Program-made: the position numbers and the translations under genes
NCBI GenBank assembly: GCA_002314915.1
Contig: DCHU01000056.1
Coordinates: forward strand, 11,917-25,889
Source: Caryophanales bacterium UBA1744
Lineage (GTDB): Bacteria; Bacillota_I; Bacilli_A; RFN20; CAG-826
DNA: 13,973 nt
Direction of reading: 5' to 3'
Shown here: positions 6,643-12,750 of the stretch, one piece after another
Layout of the letters: each line of letters begins with the position of its first letter
How positions within the stretch are numbered: position 1 is the first letter of the stretch
The notes under the pieces: generated by a model
What the model saw: the letters and a program-made list of their open reading frames with translations, nothing else
Databases searched by the model: none
Told to the model about the DNA's origin: nothing

Positions 6643-6661
6643 TTGTATTTAGAGATTACTT

Positions 6662-9205
6662 ATGGCGATATTAAACAAAACTAAAAAAGCAGTATCCAAA
6701 TTAACGTCCAAACAAAAGGCGACTCTTTTGTATGGCAATGGAGAATGGGAAACAAACCCTATTAACGGCACAACAATCGGCACCGTCGTTATGCATGATG
6801 GACCATGTGGCTTACGCAAACCTTTAAAAGGAAAGCTCAAACCAGGAAAGATTGTTCCTGAAGCTGAAGCTTCAACATGTTATCCAGCACCATGTTTAAT
6901 CGCATGCTCCTGGGATACTGACGCCATCTCTAGAATGACCGCATCTTACGCTTATGAAGCTAGACTCCAGGGAACAGACCTCGTCTTAACTCCTGGTATC
7001 AATATCAAACGTAATCCTCTTTGCGGAAGAAACTTTGAGTATTTCTCAGAGGATCCGCTTCTTTCTGGCAAACTTGGAGCCGCCTATGTAAAAGGTCTCC
7101 AGGACAATGGTGTAGGCGCTACAGTGAAGCATTTTGCTGCAAATTCACAGGAATTCTGTCGCAACATCAACTCTTCAGAAGTTGATTTAAGAGCATTGAA
7201 CGAAATCTATTTAAAAGGTTTTGAGATTGCTATCAAGGAATCCGATCCATGGGCTGTTATGTGTTCGTATAACCTCATTAATGGCATTCCTGCCTCTGAT
7301 AATACTTATTTAAATAAAACAACTTTGCGCCGCCGTTGGAATTACGATGGCGTCCTTATGTCGGACTGGGGAGCTACATATGATAGAGCGCTCTCCCACG
7401 AAAATGGTTTAGACCTTGAAATGCCATGCTCCGGAAATCACTCTGGAGACATTCTAAAAGCAATAAAGAAATGCGACATGGCACCATCTACTCTCGATGA
7501 TGCTTCAGAGCGTGTTGCTAACATGTATTTCAAGAGCATCAGCAAACCTGCTTTAAAGGAATACAATCCACATGAAGAAGCTCGCTTGGCAGCAGAGAAA
7601 TCAATTGTCCTTTTAAAGAACGACAAGAAGACTCTCCCATTAACAAAATATGATGATGTCTGCGTTATCGGCGCATTTGCAAAACACCCTCGTTTCCAGG
7701 GTAACGGATCAAGCGAAGTTACCATTGCTGAAGGTGCTGCAAAATCATATATCGATGTTGTTAATGAGAGCTTACCTGAGGGCAAAACAGTTGAGTATTG
7801 CCAGGGATATTCGATCGGTTTAGATGAAGATTGCGAGTATTTTGGCATTAGTAAAAAATCTTTAATCAAGCATTTTGACGGAGATTTAAAGAAGGTTCAG
7901 GAATTCTTGGACAACAAGTTCATTACCGAAGCTTCCAACATGATTTCTTCTCATAACACGACAATTCTCTTCTTAGGTGTAACATCCTCTGAAGAATCTG
8001 AAGGCTATGACAGAACGCACATGATGCTCAATAACCAGCAGATTAACCTATTTAAGACTCTTGTTTCTATCAAGAATAACGCCGAGAAGAAACGCGGAAA
8101 AACAAAGAGGATAATCTCCGTAATCACAACAGGTTCACCGGTTGAACTCGCTTTCGCGATGAAGTCAGACGCTATTGTTCTTCAGTACTTGCCTGGAGAG
8201 GCCGGCGCTGAAGCTCTAAATAACATTATCACTGGCAAGGTTAATCCGTCCGGTAAATTGGCTGAAACATGGCCTGTTAGAGAAATGGATGTCCCAAGCT
8301 ATGAGTTCTACGGAAAGCATCGCTATACATCGCCTTATAAAGAATCCATTTTCGTTGGATATAGATATTACTTATCATCTGGACGTGAAGTGTTGTTCCC
8401 ATTCGGACACGGCTTAAGCTATACGACTTTTGAATATGATGATTTAAAACTCGAAAAACTTACTCACGAAAAAGAGGACACTATCAAGTTATCTTTCACC
8501 GTAAAAAATACTGGAAAGGTGTTCGGATCTGAGATTGCTCAGATTTACTCATCATTTATAGACGCTAAGGGGGTTTCTTTAGAAGATTCCATTATTCGTC
8601 CAACTAGAGAGCTTAGAGCCTTCTACAAGGTCCATTTGAAGCCTGGACAGGCAAAGAGGGTCACAATTGAGATTCCTGTTAAGAACCTTTCATACTTCGA
8701 TCCAAAATTTGACCAATACTGTTTACAGGCTGGCAAGTACGACATCCAAATCGGTTCATCTTGCGAGAAGATTCAATTGCATCAGAAGATTGAGGTTAAG
8801 TCATCTGATAGATGCGACGCAAAGAACGTTAACAGTTCGTATTTCCGTTTAAGCAAGAACGGCCTTTACATGGTCCCTAATAAACTATTCTATGAGCATT
8901 TGGGACGTTCTGAGCCTAAGTTTGCTGAACCTAGAAGATTTACATGTCATTCAACGTTTAACGACATCTCCAAGACGTTTATTGGCGCAATCGTTAAGAA
9001 TTCCATTGTAAATGGATCTTATGCGAACGTCGAAAAGGGTCTGATTACCGAAGCTGAGCACGAGAATTACACAAAGATGGTTCTCAATTCGCCTATCTCT
9101 ATGGCTACGGCAAGCGGACTGCCAGATAGACTGGTTCCATTCATCGTGTTCTCAGCTAACCATCGACTGCTGCGCGGAATCCTGGCCCTGATTATTGGCA
9201 AATAG
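6662..9205 (+). CDS. GH3-family glycosidase (beta-glucosidase-like), cytoplasmic
   Basis: 847 residues with the usual GH3 layout: an N-terminal barrel (about 40-300), a second alpha/beta domain (about 312-540), and a fibronectin III-like domain (about 600-712). Substrate-site motifs are MHDGPCGLR (44-52), GRNFEYFSEDP (122-132) and KH (156-157). The nucleophile is D235 in MSDWGA. The acid/base is probably E444 or E447 in SSEESEGYDR. FPFGHGLSYTTF (579-590) closes the second domain. A tail of about 130 residues (718-847) follows, as I recall from some Firmicutes GH3 enzymes. There is no signal peptide, so it probably acts on imported oligosaccharides, aryl-glycosides or saponin-like glycosides. 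Its only CTG codons are in the last 54 codons. tRNA-Leu(CAG) starts 14 nt after the stop with no terminator between. Confidence 0.93.
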   Translation: MAILNKTKKAVSKLTSKQKATLLYGNGEWETNPINGTTIGTVVMHDGPCGLRKPLKGKLKPGKIVPEAEASTCYPAPCLIACSWDTDAISRMTASYAYEARLQGTDLVLTPGINIKRNPLCGRNFEYFSEDPLLSGKLGAAYVKGLQDNGVGATVKHFAANSQEFCRNINSSEVDLRALNEIYLKGFEIAIKESDPWAVMCSYNLINGIPASDNTYLNKTTLRRRWNYDGVLMSDWGATYDRALSHENGLDLEMPCSGNHSGDILKAIKKCDMAPSTLDDASERVANMYFKSISKPALKEYNPHEEARLAAEKSIVLLKNDKKTLPLTKYDDVCVIGAFAKHPRFQGNGSSEVTIAEGAAKSYIDVVNESLPEGKTVEYCQGYSIGLDEDCEYFGISKKSLIKHFDGDLKKVQEFLDNKFITEASNMISSHNTTILFLGVTSSEESEGYDRTHMMLNNQQINLFKTLVSIKNNAEKKRGKTKRIISVITTGSPVELAFAMKSDAIVLQYLPGEAGAEALNNIITGKVNPSGKLAETWPVREMDVPSYEFYGKHRYTSPYKESIFVGYRYYLSSGREVLFPFGHGLSYTTFEYDDLKLEKLTHEKEDTIKLSFTVKNTGKVFGSEIAQIYSSFIDAKGVSLEDSIIRPTRELRAFYKVHLKPGQAKRVTIEIPVKNLSYFDPKFDQYCLQAGKYDIQIGSSCEKIQLHQKIEVKSSDRCDAKNVNSSYFRLSKNGLYMVPNKLFYEHLGRSEPKFAEPRRFTCHSTFNDISKTFIGAIVKNSIVNGSYANVEKGLITEAEHENYTKMVLNSPISMATASGLPDRLVPFIVFSANHRLLRGILALIIGK

Positions 9206-9219
9206 CCTTTAATCTTCAT

Positions 9220-9303
9220 GCACTGGTGGCGAAATGGTATACGCTGCGGTCTCAGAAGCCGTTGGAGAAATCCGTGTGAGTTCGAGTCTCATTCAGTGCA
9301 CCA
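9220..9303 (+). tRNA. tRNA-Leu(CAG)
   Basis: An 84-nt class II tRNA with encoded CCA. The acceptor stem GCACTGG/TCAGTGC has one G-U pair. The anticodon stem GCGGT/GCCGT has two G-U pairs, and the loop CTCAGAA gives CAG (9253-9255). A short variable arm GGA-GAAA-TCC and T arm GTGAG-TTCGAGT-CTCAT complete it. It is the only tRNA here without an A-C opposition. TTTAAT (9208-9213) is a possible -10 element, but no -35 is seen, so read-through from the GH3 gene is likely. Confidence 0.95.
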
Positions 9304-9314
9304 ATAGATAAAAC

Positions 9315-9346
9315 AGCCTTAAGCGAAGAGTTTAGGGCTTTTAATT
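9315..9346 (+). terminator. intrinsic terminator after tRNA-Leu(CAG)
   Basis: AGCCTTAA (9315-9322) pairs with TTAGGGCT (9332-9339), including one G-U pair, around a 9-nt loop. The T tail is short (TTTTAATTT). Confidence 0.7.
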
Positions 9347-9349
9347 TAC

Positions 9350-9378
9350 TTGTAGATTAATTCATTAATATTTATATT
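9350..9378 (+). promoter_or_regulatory. promoter of tRNA-Arg(CCG)
   Basis: TTGTAG (9350-9355) and TATATT (9373-9378) are 17 bp apart. The predicted start near 9385 is 4 nt before the tRNA. Confidence 0.55.
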
Positions 9379-9388
9379 ACTCTTGCGT

Positions 9389-9465
9389 GTGCCCGTAGCT
9401 CAGTTGGATAGAGCGTGAGCCCCCGAAGCCCAAGGTCGACCGTTCGACTCGGTCCGGGCACGCCA
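9389..9465 (+). tRNA. tRNA-Arg(CCG) with unusual anticodon arm
   Basis: A 77-nt cloverleaf with encoded CCA. The acceptor stem GTGCCCG/CGGGCAC, D stem GCTC/GAGC and T arm GACCG-TTCGACT-CGGTC are all perfectly paired. The anticodon stem TGAGC/GCCCA has an A-C opposition at 29-41. The loop CCCCGAA places C, not the near-universal U, at position 33 (base 9422), with anticodon CCG at 9423-9425. It would read CGG, a codon that is used at least once here (3436-3438). The gene has its own promoter and terminator, so it may be functional, or it may be decaying. Confidence 0.85.
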
Positions 9466-9474
9466 AAAAATAAT

Positions 9475-9500
9475 AAGCCAGTTCGCTGGCTTTTAATTTT
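9475..9500 (+). terminator. intrinsic terminator after tRNA-Arg(CCG)
   Basis: AAGCCAG (9475-9481) pairs with CTGGCTT (9486-9492) around a TTCG loop, followed by TTAATTTT. Confidence 0.85.
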
Positions 9501-9523
9501 ATAAATTAATAAAATAGAAAGAA

Positions 9524-9537
9524 GTCTATTAATAGAC
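9524..9537 (+). promoter_or_regulatory. perfect palindrome, probable TetR operator
   Basis: GTCTATTAATAGAC is a perfect 14-nt palindrome that ends 7 bp upstream of the TTAACA -35 element of the TetR-type gene. This is the expected size and place for an autoregulatory operator. A partial GTCTT repeat follows at 9542-9546. Confidence 0.6.
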
Positions 9538-9544
9538 AAAAGTC

Positions 9545-9572
9545 TTAACAATACTTTATTTTAAAGTAATAT
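9545..9572 (+). promoter_or_regulatory. promoter of the TetR-type gene (leaderless prediction)
   Basis: TTAACA (9545-9550) and TAATAT (9567-9572) are 16 bp apart. Only 6 nt separate the -10 element from ATG 9579, so transcription should begin at or very near the start codon. No Shine-Dalgarno site is present. Confidence 0.5.
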
Positions 9573-9578
9573 ATATGT

Positions 9579-10103
9579 ATGGCAAAAATAGATAGAAGAT
9601 TTGTAAGAAGTGAAAATCAATTCATTAACGCCCTTGTTTCTTTGTTGAATAAAAGGGATTTAAATGAGATATCCATTAGCGATCTTGTTAAGCAAGCTGA
9701 CCTCAATAAATCTACTTTCTACCTTCACTACACGAATATTGAGCAGGTCTTAATGGCCCTCCAGGACCGCTTGATTTCTGATTCATATACCCTTTTCCAA
9801 GAGTCGGATGGTGATTTAACCGCATTCGTTTCTTCTCTTCTGGATGTTGTTAAAAAGTCAAAAAGGGTATTTAGAACCGTTCTCTCACAATCTAATAGTG
9901 GTCTTGTTGAAAATATCTACATGACATTTTTTGGACTATATAGACAAACAAACGGCAAGAAGATGGACCGAATTGTTTACACTAGATTCGCGATGTTGAG
10001 CTCGGTAATTTCCTCCATCAGGTTATGGTCGCAAGATGCCTGTGTCTCCTCAAAAGAAGAACTCGCTTCCTTTATAGTTGAGCAAATTAGTTCAAATATT
10101 TAA
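9579..10103 (+). CDS. TetR/AcrR-family transcriptional regulator
   Basis: 174 residues. The N-terminal domain (about 8-55) carries the TetR helix-turn-helix, ISISDLVKQADLNKSTFY followed by LHYTN, which is a close match to the family. The C-terminal half is helical and would bind an unknown ligand and dimerise. The lack of an adjacent efflux pump or enzyme gene leaves its target open; the nearest partners are tRNA genes and the GH3 gene. The perfect palindrome at 9524-9537 is probably its own operator. Only 6 nt separate the -10 element from ATG 9579, so the mRNA may be leaderless. tRNA-Leu(CAA) begins 47 nt after the stop. Confidence 0.88.
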   Translation: MAKIDRRFVRSENQFINALVSLLNKRDLNEISISDLVKQADLNKSTFYLHYTNIEQVLMALQDRLISDSYTLFQESDGDLTAFVSSLLDVVKKSKRVFRTVLSQSNSGLVENIYMTFFGLYRQTNGKKMDRIVYTRFAMLSSVISSIRLWSQDACVSSKEELASFIVEQISSNI

Positions 10104-10112
10104 TTGTTCTTA

Positions 10113-10142
10113 TCGACATTCGGATATATTTAGACTTATAAT
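10113..10142 (+). promoter_or_regulatory. promoter of tRNA-Leu(CAA)
   Basis: TCGACA (10113-10118) and a perfect TATAAT (10137-10142) are 18 bp apart. The predicted start near 10149 is 2 nt before the tRNA. Confidence 0.6.
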
Positions 10143-10150
10143 TTCGGAGC

Positions 10151-10236
10151 GCCCGAGTGGCGAAATGGTAGACGCAGCAGACTCAAAATCTGCCGATAGC
10201 GATATCGTACCGGTTCGAGTCCGGTCCCGGGCACCA
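10151..10236 (+). tRNA. tRNA-Leu(CAA)
   Basis: An 86-nt class II tRNA with encoded CCA. The anticodon stem GCAGA/TCTGC is perfect, and the loop CTCAAAA gives CAA (10184-10186). The variable arm is CGATA-GCGA-TATCG and the T arm ACCGG-TTCGAGT-CCGGT. The acceptor stem GCCCGAG/CCCGGGC has one A-C opposition (A6-C67). It reads UUG. Confidence 0.95.
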
Positions 10237-10245
10237 TTTGAGCAC

Positions 10246-10278
10246 AACAGCATTGGTAAAATTTCAATGCTGTTTTTT
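10246..10278 (+). terminator. intrinsic terminator after tRNA-Leu(CAA)
   Basis: AACAGCATTG (10246-10255) pairs perfectly with CAATGCTGTT (10265-10274), followed by further T residues to 10278. Confidence 0.9.
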
Positions 10279-10333
10279 GTTGAATATTCAATATTTCAGT
10301 TGCTTGCATTTTGTAGATAACTGACATAATTTA

Positions 10334-10345
10334 TGCTAGAATAAT
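10334..10345 (+). promoter_or_regulatory. extended -10 element directly before the Fic gene
   Basis: TG-C-TAGAAT (10334-10342) is an extended -10 with 5 of 6 hexamer matches, and the overlapping AATAAT (10340-10345) is an alternative. The transcript would start 0-3 nt before ATG 10352. No Shine-Dalgarno site is visible. Confidence 0.5.
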
Positions 10346-10351
10346 TGTGCT

Positions 10352-11209
10352 ATGAAAGAGAAAACTTCAATCAGATATTTTAATAAAAAACCTGTCCGAT
10401 CTAGATGGGACCAAGATACTTCGCTGTGGTTAGTTTGTGCTATTGATTTGATTGCAGCGGTTATTGATACCTCAAATCCTAGGATTTACTGGTATACAAT
10501 CAAGAGCAGACATGAAGAGTTGTTAGCAAATTGCAAGCAACTGAAAATGACTGCATCAGATGGAAAAGCATATAATACTGATTGTTTAACTATTCAAGGA
10601 ATAGACTTACTTTTGGATGTTCTTCCAAACAAACATAGGAAAGTTTTAAAAGAATGGTTAAGAGGAAGTAATGACCCGTTGGATGAGCAAAGCAAGAAGA
10701 AGGCTTATGATTTAATCAATTCCGGCATAATAAACGATATTGAGATTGGAACAATAAAAGGGCTTCAACAAATTCATTCGTATTTATTTGAAGGTTTATA
10801 TGACTTCGCTGGAACAATCAGAAACAAAAACATATCAAAAGGTGGTTTCATGTTTGCGAACGCTTTGTATCTACCAAGCATTTTAAAAGATATTGATAAT
10901 ATGCCTGAAAATACTATTGAACACATTGTTGATAAGTATGTTGAAATGAATATTGCACACCCTTTTATGGAGGGAAACGGTAGGTCAACTAGAATTTGGC
11001 TTGATCAAATCCTGATTCGCTCTTTAAAGAAATGCGTTGATTGGTCAAAAATTGATAAAAGTGATTATTTAAATGCTATGAGAATATCTCCATCATCGCC
11101 ACAAACTATTTTTGAACTTATCAAAAATGCCTTAACAAACGATTTTCAGAATAGAGAATTGATTATTAAGGGCATAGATTATTCTTATTACTACGAAGAA
11201 GTGGAATAA
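10352..11209 (+). CDS. BRO-N/DinD-like domain fused to a class III-like Fic AMP-transferase
   Basis: 285 residues. Residues about 105-285 match class III Fic proteins such as Neisseria NmFic. They contain DFAGTIRNKNISKG (151-164) and the complete catalytic motif HPFMEGNGRSTR (203-214: H203 base, E207 metal, N209/R211/R214 ATP). The C-terminal SYYYE (278-282) fits the inhibitory SxxxE motif. Such enzymes AMPylate proteins; NmFic modifies DNA gyrase B. Residues about 6-104 are extra: LWLVCAIDLIAAV (25-37), NPRIYWYTIKSR (42-53), LKMTASDGKAYNTD (64-77) and VLKEWL (98-103) resemble the BRO/DinD-type N-terminal domain, usually linked to DNA binding in phage proteins. Codon third positions look more A/T-rich than in neighbours, so transfer is possible. 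No antitoxin gene lies beside it. The Fic call is strong; the N-terminal call is from pattern recognition. Confidence 0.9.
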   Translation: MKEKTSIRYFNKKPVRSRWDQDTSLWLVCAIDLIAAVIDTSNPRIYWYTIKSRHEELLANCKQLKMTASDGKAYNTDCLTIQGIDLLLDVLPNKHRKVLKEWLRGSNDPLDEQSKKKAYDLINSGIINDIEIGTIKGLQQIHSYLFEGLYDFAGTIRNKNISKGGFMFANALYLPSILKDIDNMPENTIEHIVDKYVEMNIAHPFMEGNGRSTRIWLDQILIRSLKKCVDWSKIDKSDYLNAMRISPSSPQTIFELIKNALTNDFQNRELIIKGIDYSYYYEEVE

Positions 11210-11254
11210 CAATAATTTGTTTTATTTTTGTTGTCCTTTTCCAGTTGAAAGAAT

Positions 11255-11286
11255 GGCATCGTTGTAATGGCGGTGCCTTTTCTTGT
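11255..11286 (+). terminator. probable terminator after the Fic gene
   Basis: GGCATCG (11255-11261) pairs with CGGTGCC (11271-11277), including one G-U pair, with a 9-nt loop and the tail TTTTCTTGT. It is 45 nt beyond the stop. Confidence 0.55.
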
Positions 11287-11325
11287 ATCTAAATTCAAGA
11301 ATATGTAACCAAGTTTTTATTTTTG

Positions 11326-11334
11326 TGCTATAAA
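11326..11334 (+). promoter_or_regulatory. extended -10 element directly before the Memo-AMMECR1 gene
   Basis: TG-C-TATAAA (11326-11334) is a good extended -10 with 5 of 6 hexamer matches. Exactly 6 nt separate it from ATG 11341, so a leaderless transcript is predicted. No Shine-Dalgarno site is present. Confidence 0.6.
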
Positions 11335-11340
11335 ATTGCC

Positions 11341-12726
11341 ATGCCTATTATTGCCGGATTCCTTGTTCCACATCCTGCCTGTGCAATTCCACAGGTCGGC
11401 AAAGGCGACGAGGACTTAATTTTTAGAACAGTTAATTCGATGGATAAGGTTGCAACCCGTATCGCGGAATTGAAACCAGACACCATTGTTATGATTAGCG
11501 CGCACTCCGAAGCTTACTCGGATTATTTTCAGGTTAGCGATGGAGATGTTGCGATTGGATCGTTAGCCAAATATGACGCATACGACATAACATTTAGAAA
11601 CTATTACGATAGAGAATTCGTCAAATCTTTCTGCGCTTTATGCCATTCTGAGGGCATTTCAGCGGGGATTGATGCAGAAAATCGTCATTATCTAGACCAT
11701 GGCACTATGATTCCTTTGTATTTTATCAATAAGAAATATAGGTCATATAACTTAGTCAGATTGGGTGTTTCGGGCCTTCCTTTAATTGATCATTACAAGC
11801 TTGGATGCGTAATCAAAAAGGTTTCCAATGAACTTGGTAAAAAAGTGGTTGTGGTGGCTTCCGGAGATTTATCCCACTGTTTAACCGGTGATGCTCCTTA
11901 TGGTTTTAATCCTGTTGGCGCGAAATACGACACCAGGTTCAATAAACTCATTTCCTCTGCTAATTTTTTAGATTTATTCTCATTCCCTGAGGAAATGCTC
12001 GAAGACTCCAAACAATGTTGTCACAGAGTAATGACCATTTTGGCGGGAACTTTGGATAAGTCTGCCGTCACCTCTTCTATATATTCATATGAGGGTCAAC
12101 TTGGTACTGGACTTACCGTTGCGGAATTCAGCGTTAAAGAAAAAGATGACTCCAGAGCGTTTGGCGATCTTTATTTAAATAATGAATTGGTCAACGTTTC
12201 TAAAAAGAAAGAACATGAGGACAAATATGTGTCTCTTGCAAGGCACTCTATTGAAACATATGTAACTACTGGCAGAAGACTAAGGATACCGTCTAATCTA
12301 CCGCCTCAGATGTTTGAAGGACAAAAAGGTGTATTTATCACTATTAGAGAAAAAGGCGCCTTGCGTGGCTGCCTTGGCTCTGCAAAAGGATTGACCAAAA
12401 ACGTCGCAACGGAAATTGTGACCAACGCGATGAAGGCCGCTACGGAAGATCCTAGATTCAATCCTATCTCGAAAGAAGATTTAGACTTCCTGACAATGAG
12501 CGTTTTTGTTGTCACCGGCTTAATGGAAGTTAAATCAGTCACCGACCTGGATCCAAATGTCTATGGCTTAGTGGTGGAGTACGATGGAAAGCATGCAACA
12601 TTACTGCCTGGATTATCGACCGTTCATACCGCTGCTGAACAACTTGCATTGGCGAAAAGAAAAGCCGGCATTATGCAGGATGATAAATGCAGGCTATATC
12701 GATTCACAATTGAAAAACATGAATAA
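11341..12726 (+). CDS. AmmeMemoRadiSam proteins B and A fused (LigB/Memo-AMMECR1)
   Basis: 461 residues with two domains. About 1-263 is a Memo-like, class III extradiol dioxygenase (LigB) fold with VPHP (9-12), SAHSE (53-57), LDHGTMIPLYF (118-128) and SGDLSH (174-179). The histidines H11, H55, H120 and H179 are candidate metal-site residues. About 293-461 is an AMMECR1 domain with LRGCLGS (341-347) and DPRFNPIS (370-377). These families occur with a radical SAM enzyme as the AmmeMemoRadiSam system, whose chemistry is unresolved. The radical SAM partner is not in this window. I chose ATG 11341, not TTG 11323, because the earlier start would place six codons over the extended -10 element, and the family normally begins just before the VPHP motif. 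Confidence 0.88.
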   Translation: MPIIAGFLVPHPACAIPQVGKGDEDLIFRTVNSMDKVATRIAELKPDTIVMISAHSEAYSDYFQVSDGDVAIGSLAKYDAYDITFRNYYDREFVKSFCALCHSEGISAGIDAENRHYLDHGTMIPLYFINKKYRSYNLVRLGVSGLPLIDHYKLGCVIKKVSNELGKKVVVVASGDLSHCLTGDAPYGFNPVGAKYDTRFNKLISSANFLDLFSFPEEMLEDSKQCCHRVMTILAGTLDKSAVTSSIYSYEGQLGTGLTVAEFSVKEKDDSRAFGDLYLNNELVNVSKKKEHEDKYVSLARHSIETYVTTGRRLRIPSNLPPQMFEGQKGVFITIREKGALRGCLGSAKGLTKNVATEIVTNAMKAATEDPRFNPISKEDLDFLTMSVFVVTGLMEVKSVTDLDPNVYGLVVEYDGKHATLLPGLSTVHTAAEQLALAKRKAGIMQDDKCRLYRFTIEKHE

Positions 12727-12750
12727 ATCTCGCTATTTGCGGGATTTTTT
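12726..12750. terminator. bidirectional terminator between convergent genes
   Basis: AATCTCGC (12726-12733) pairs with GCGGGATT (12739-12746), including one G-U pair, around a TATTT loop with a T tail on the plus strand. On the minus strand it overlaps the last codons of the GNAT-like gene, whose TAG stop spans 12733-12735, across stem and loop. Confidence 0.8.

Noticed and set aside
10078..10327. Open frames on both strands across tRNA-Leu(CAA)
   Set aside because: They span a complete tRNA and its terminator, have no ribosome-binding site and encode no recognisable peptide.
10352..11209. Fic/antitoxin (fic-antA or doc-phd type) operon
   Set aside because: No small antitoxin frame lies directly before or after the gene; inhibition appears to be built into the C-terminal SYYYE tail.
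11323..11340. TTG start for the Memo-AMMECR1 gene
   Set aside because: It would run across the extended -10 element, and the family normally begins just before the VPHP motif, which favours ATG 11341.
10151..11340. Genomic island integrated at tRNA-Leu(CAA), with att repeats around the Fic gene
   Set aside because: No copy of the tRNA 3' end was seen downstream of the Fic gene, and there is no integrase in the window.
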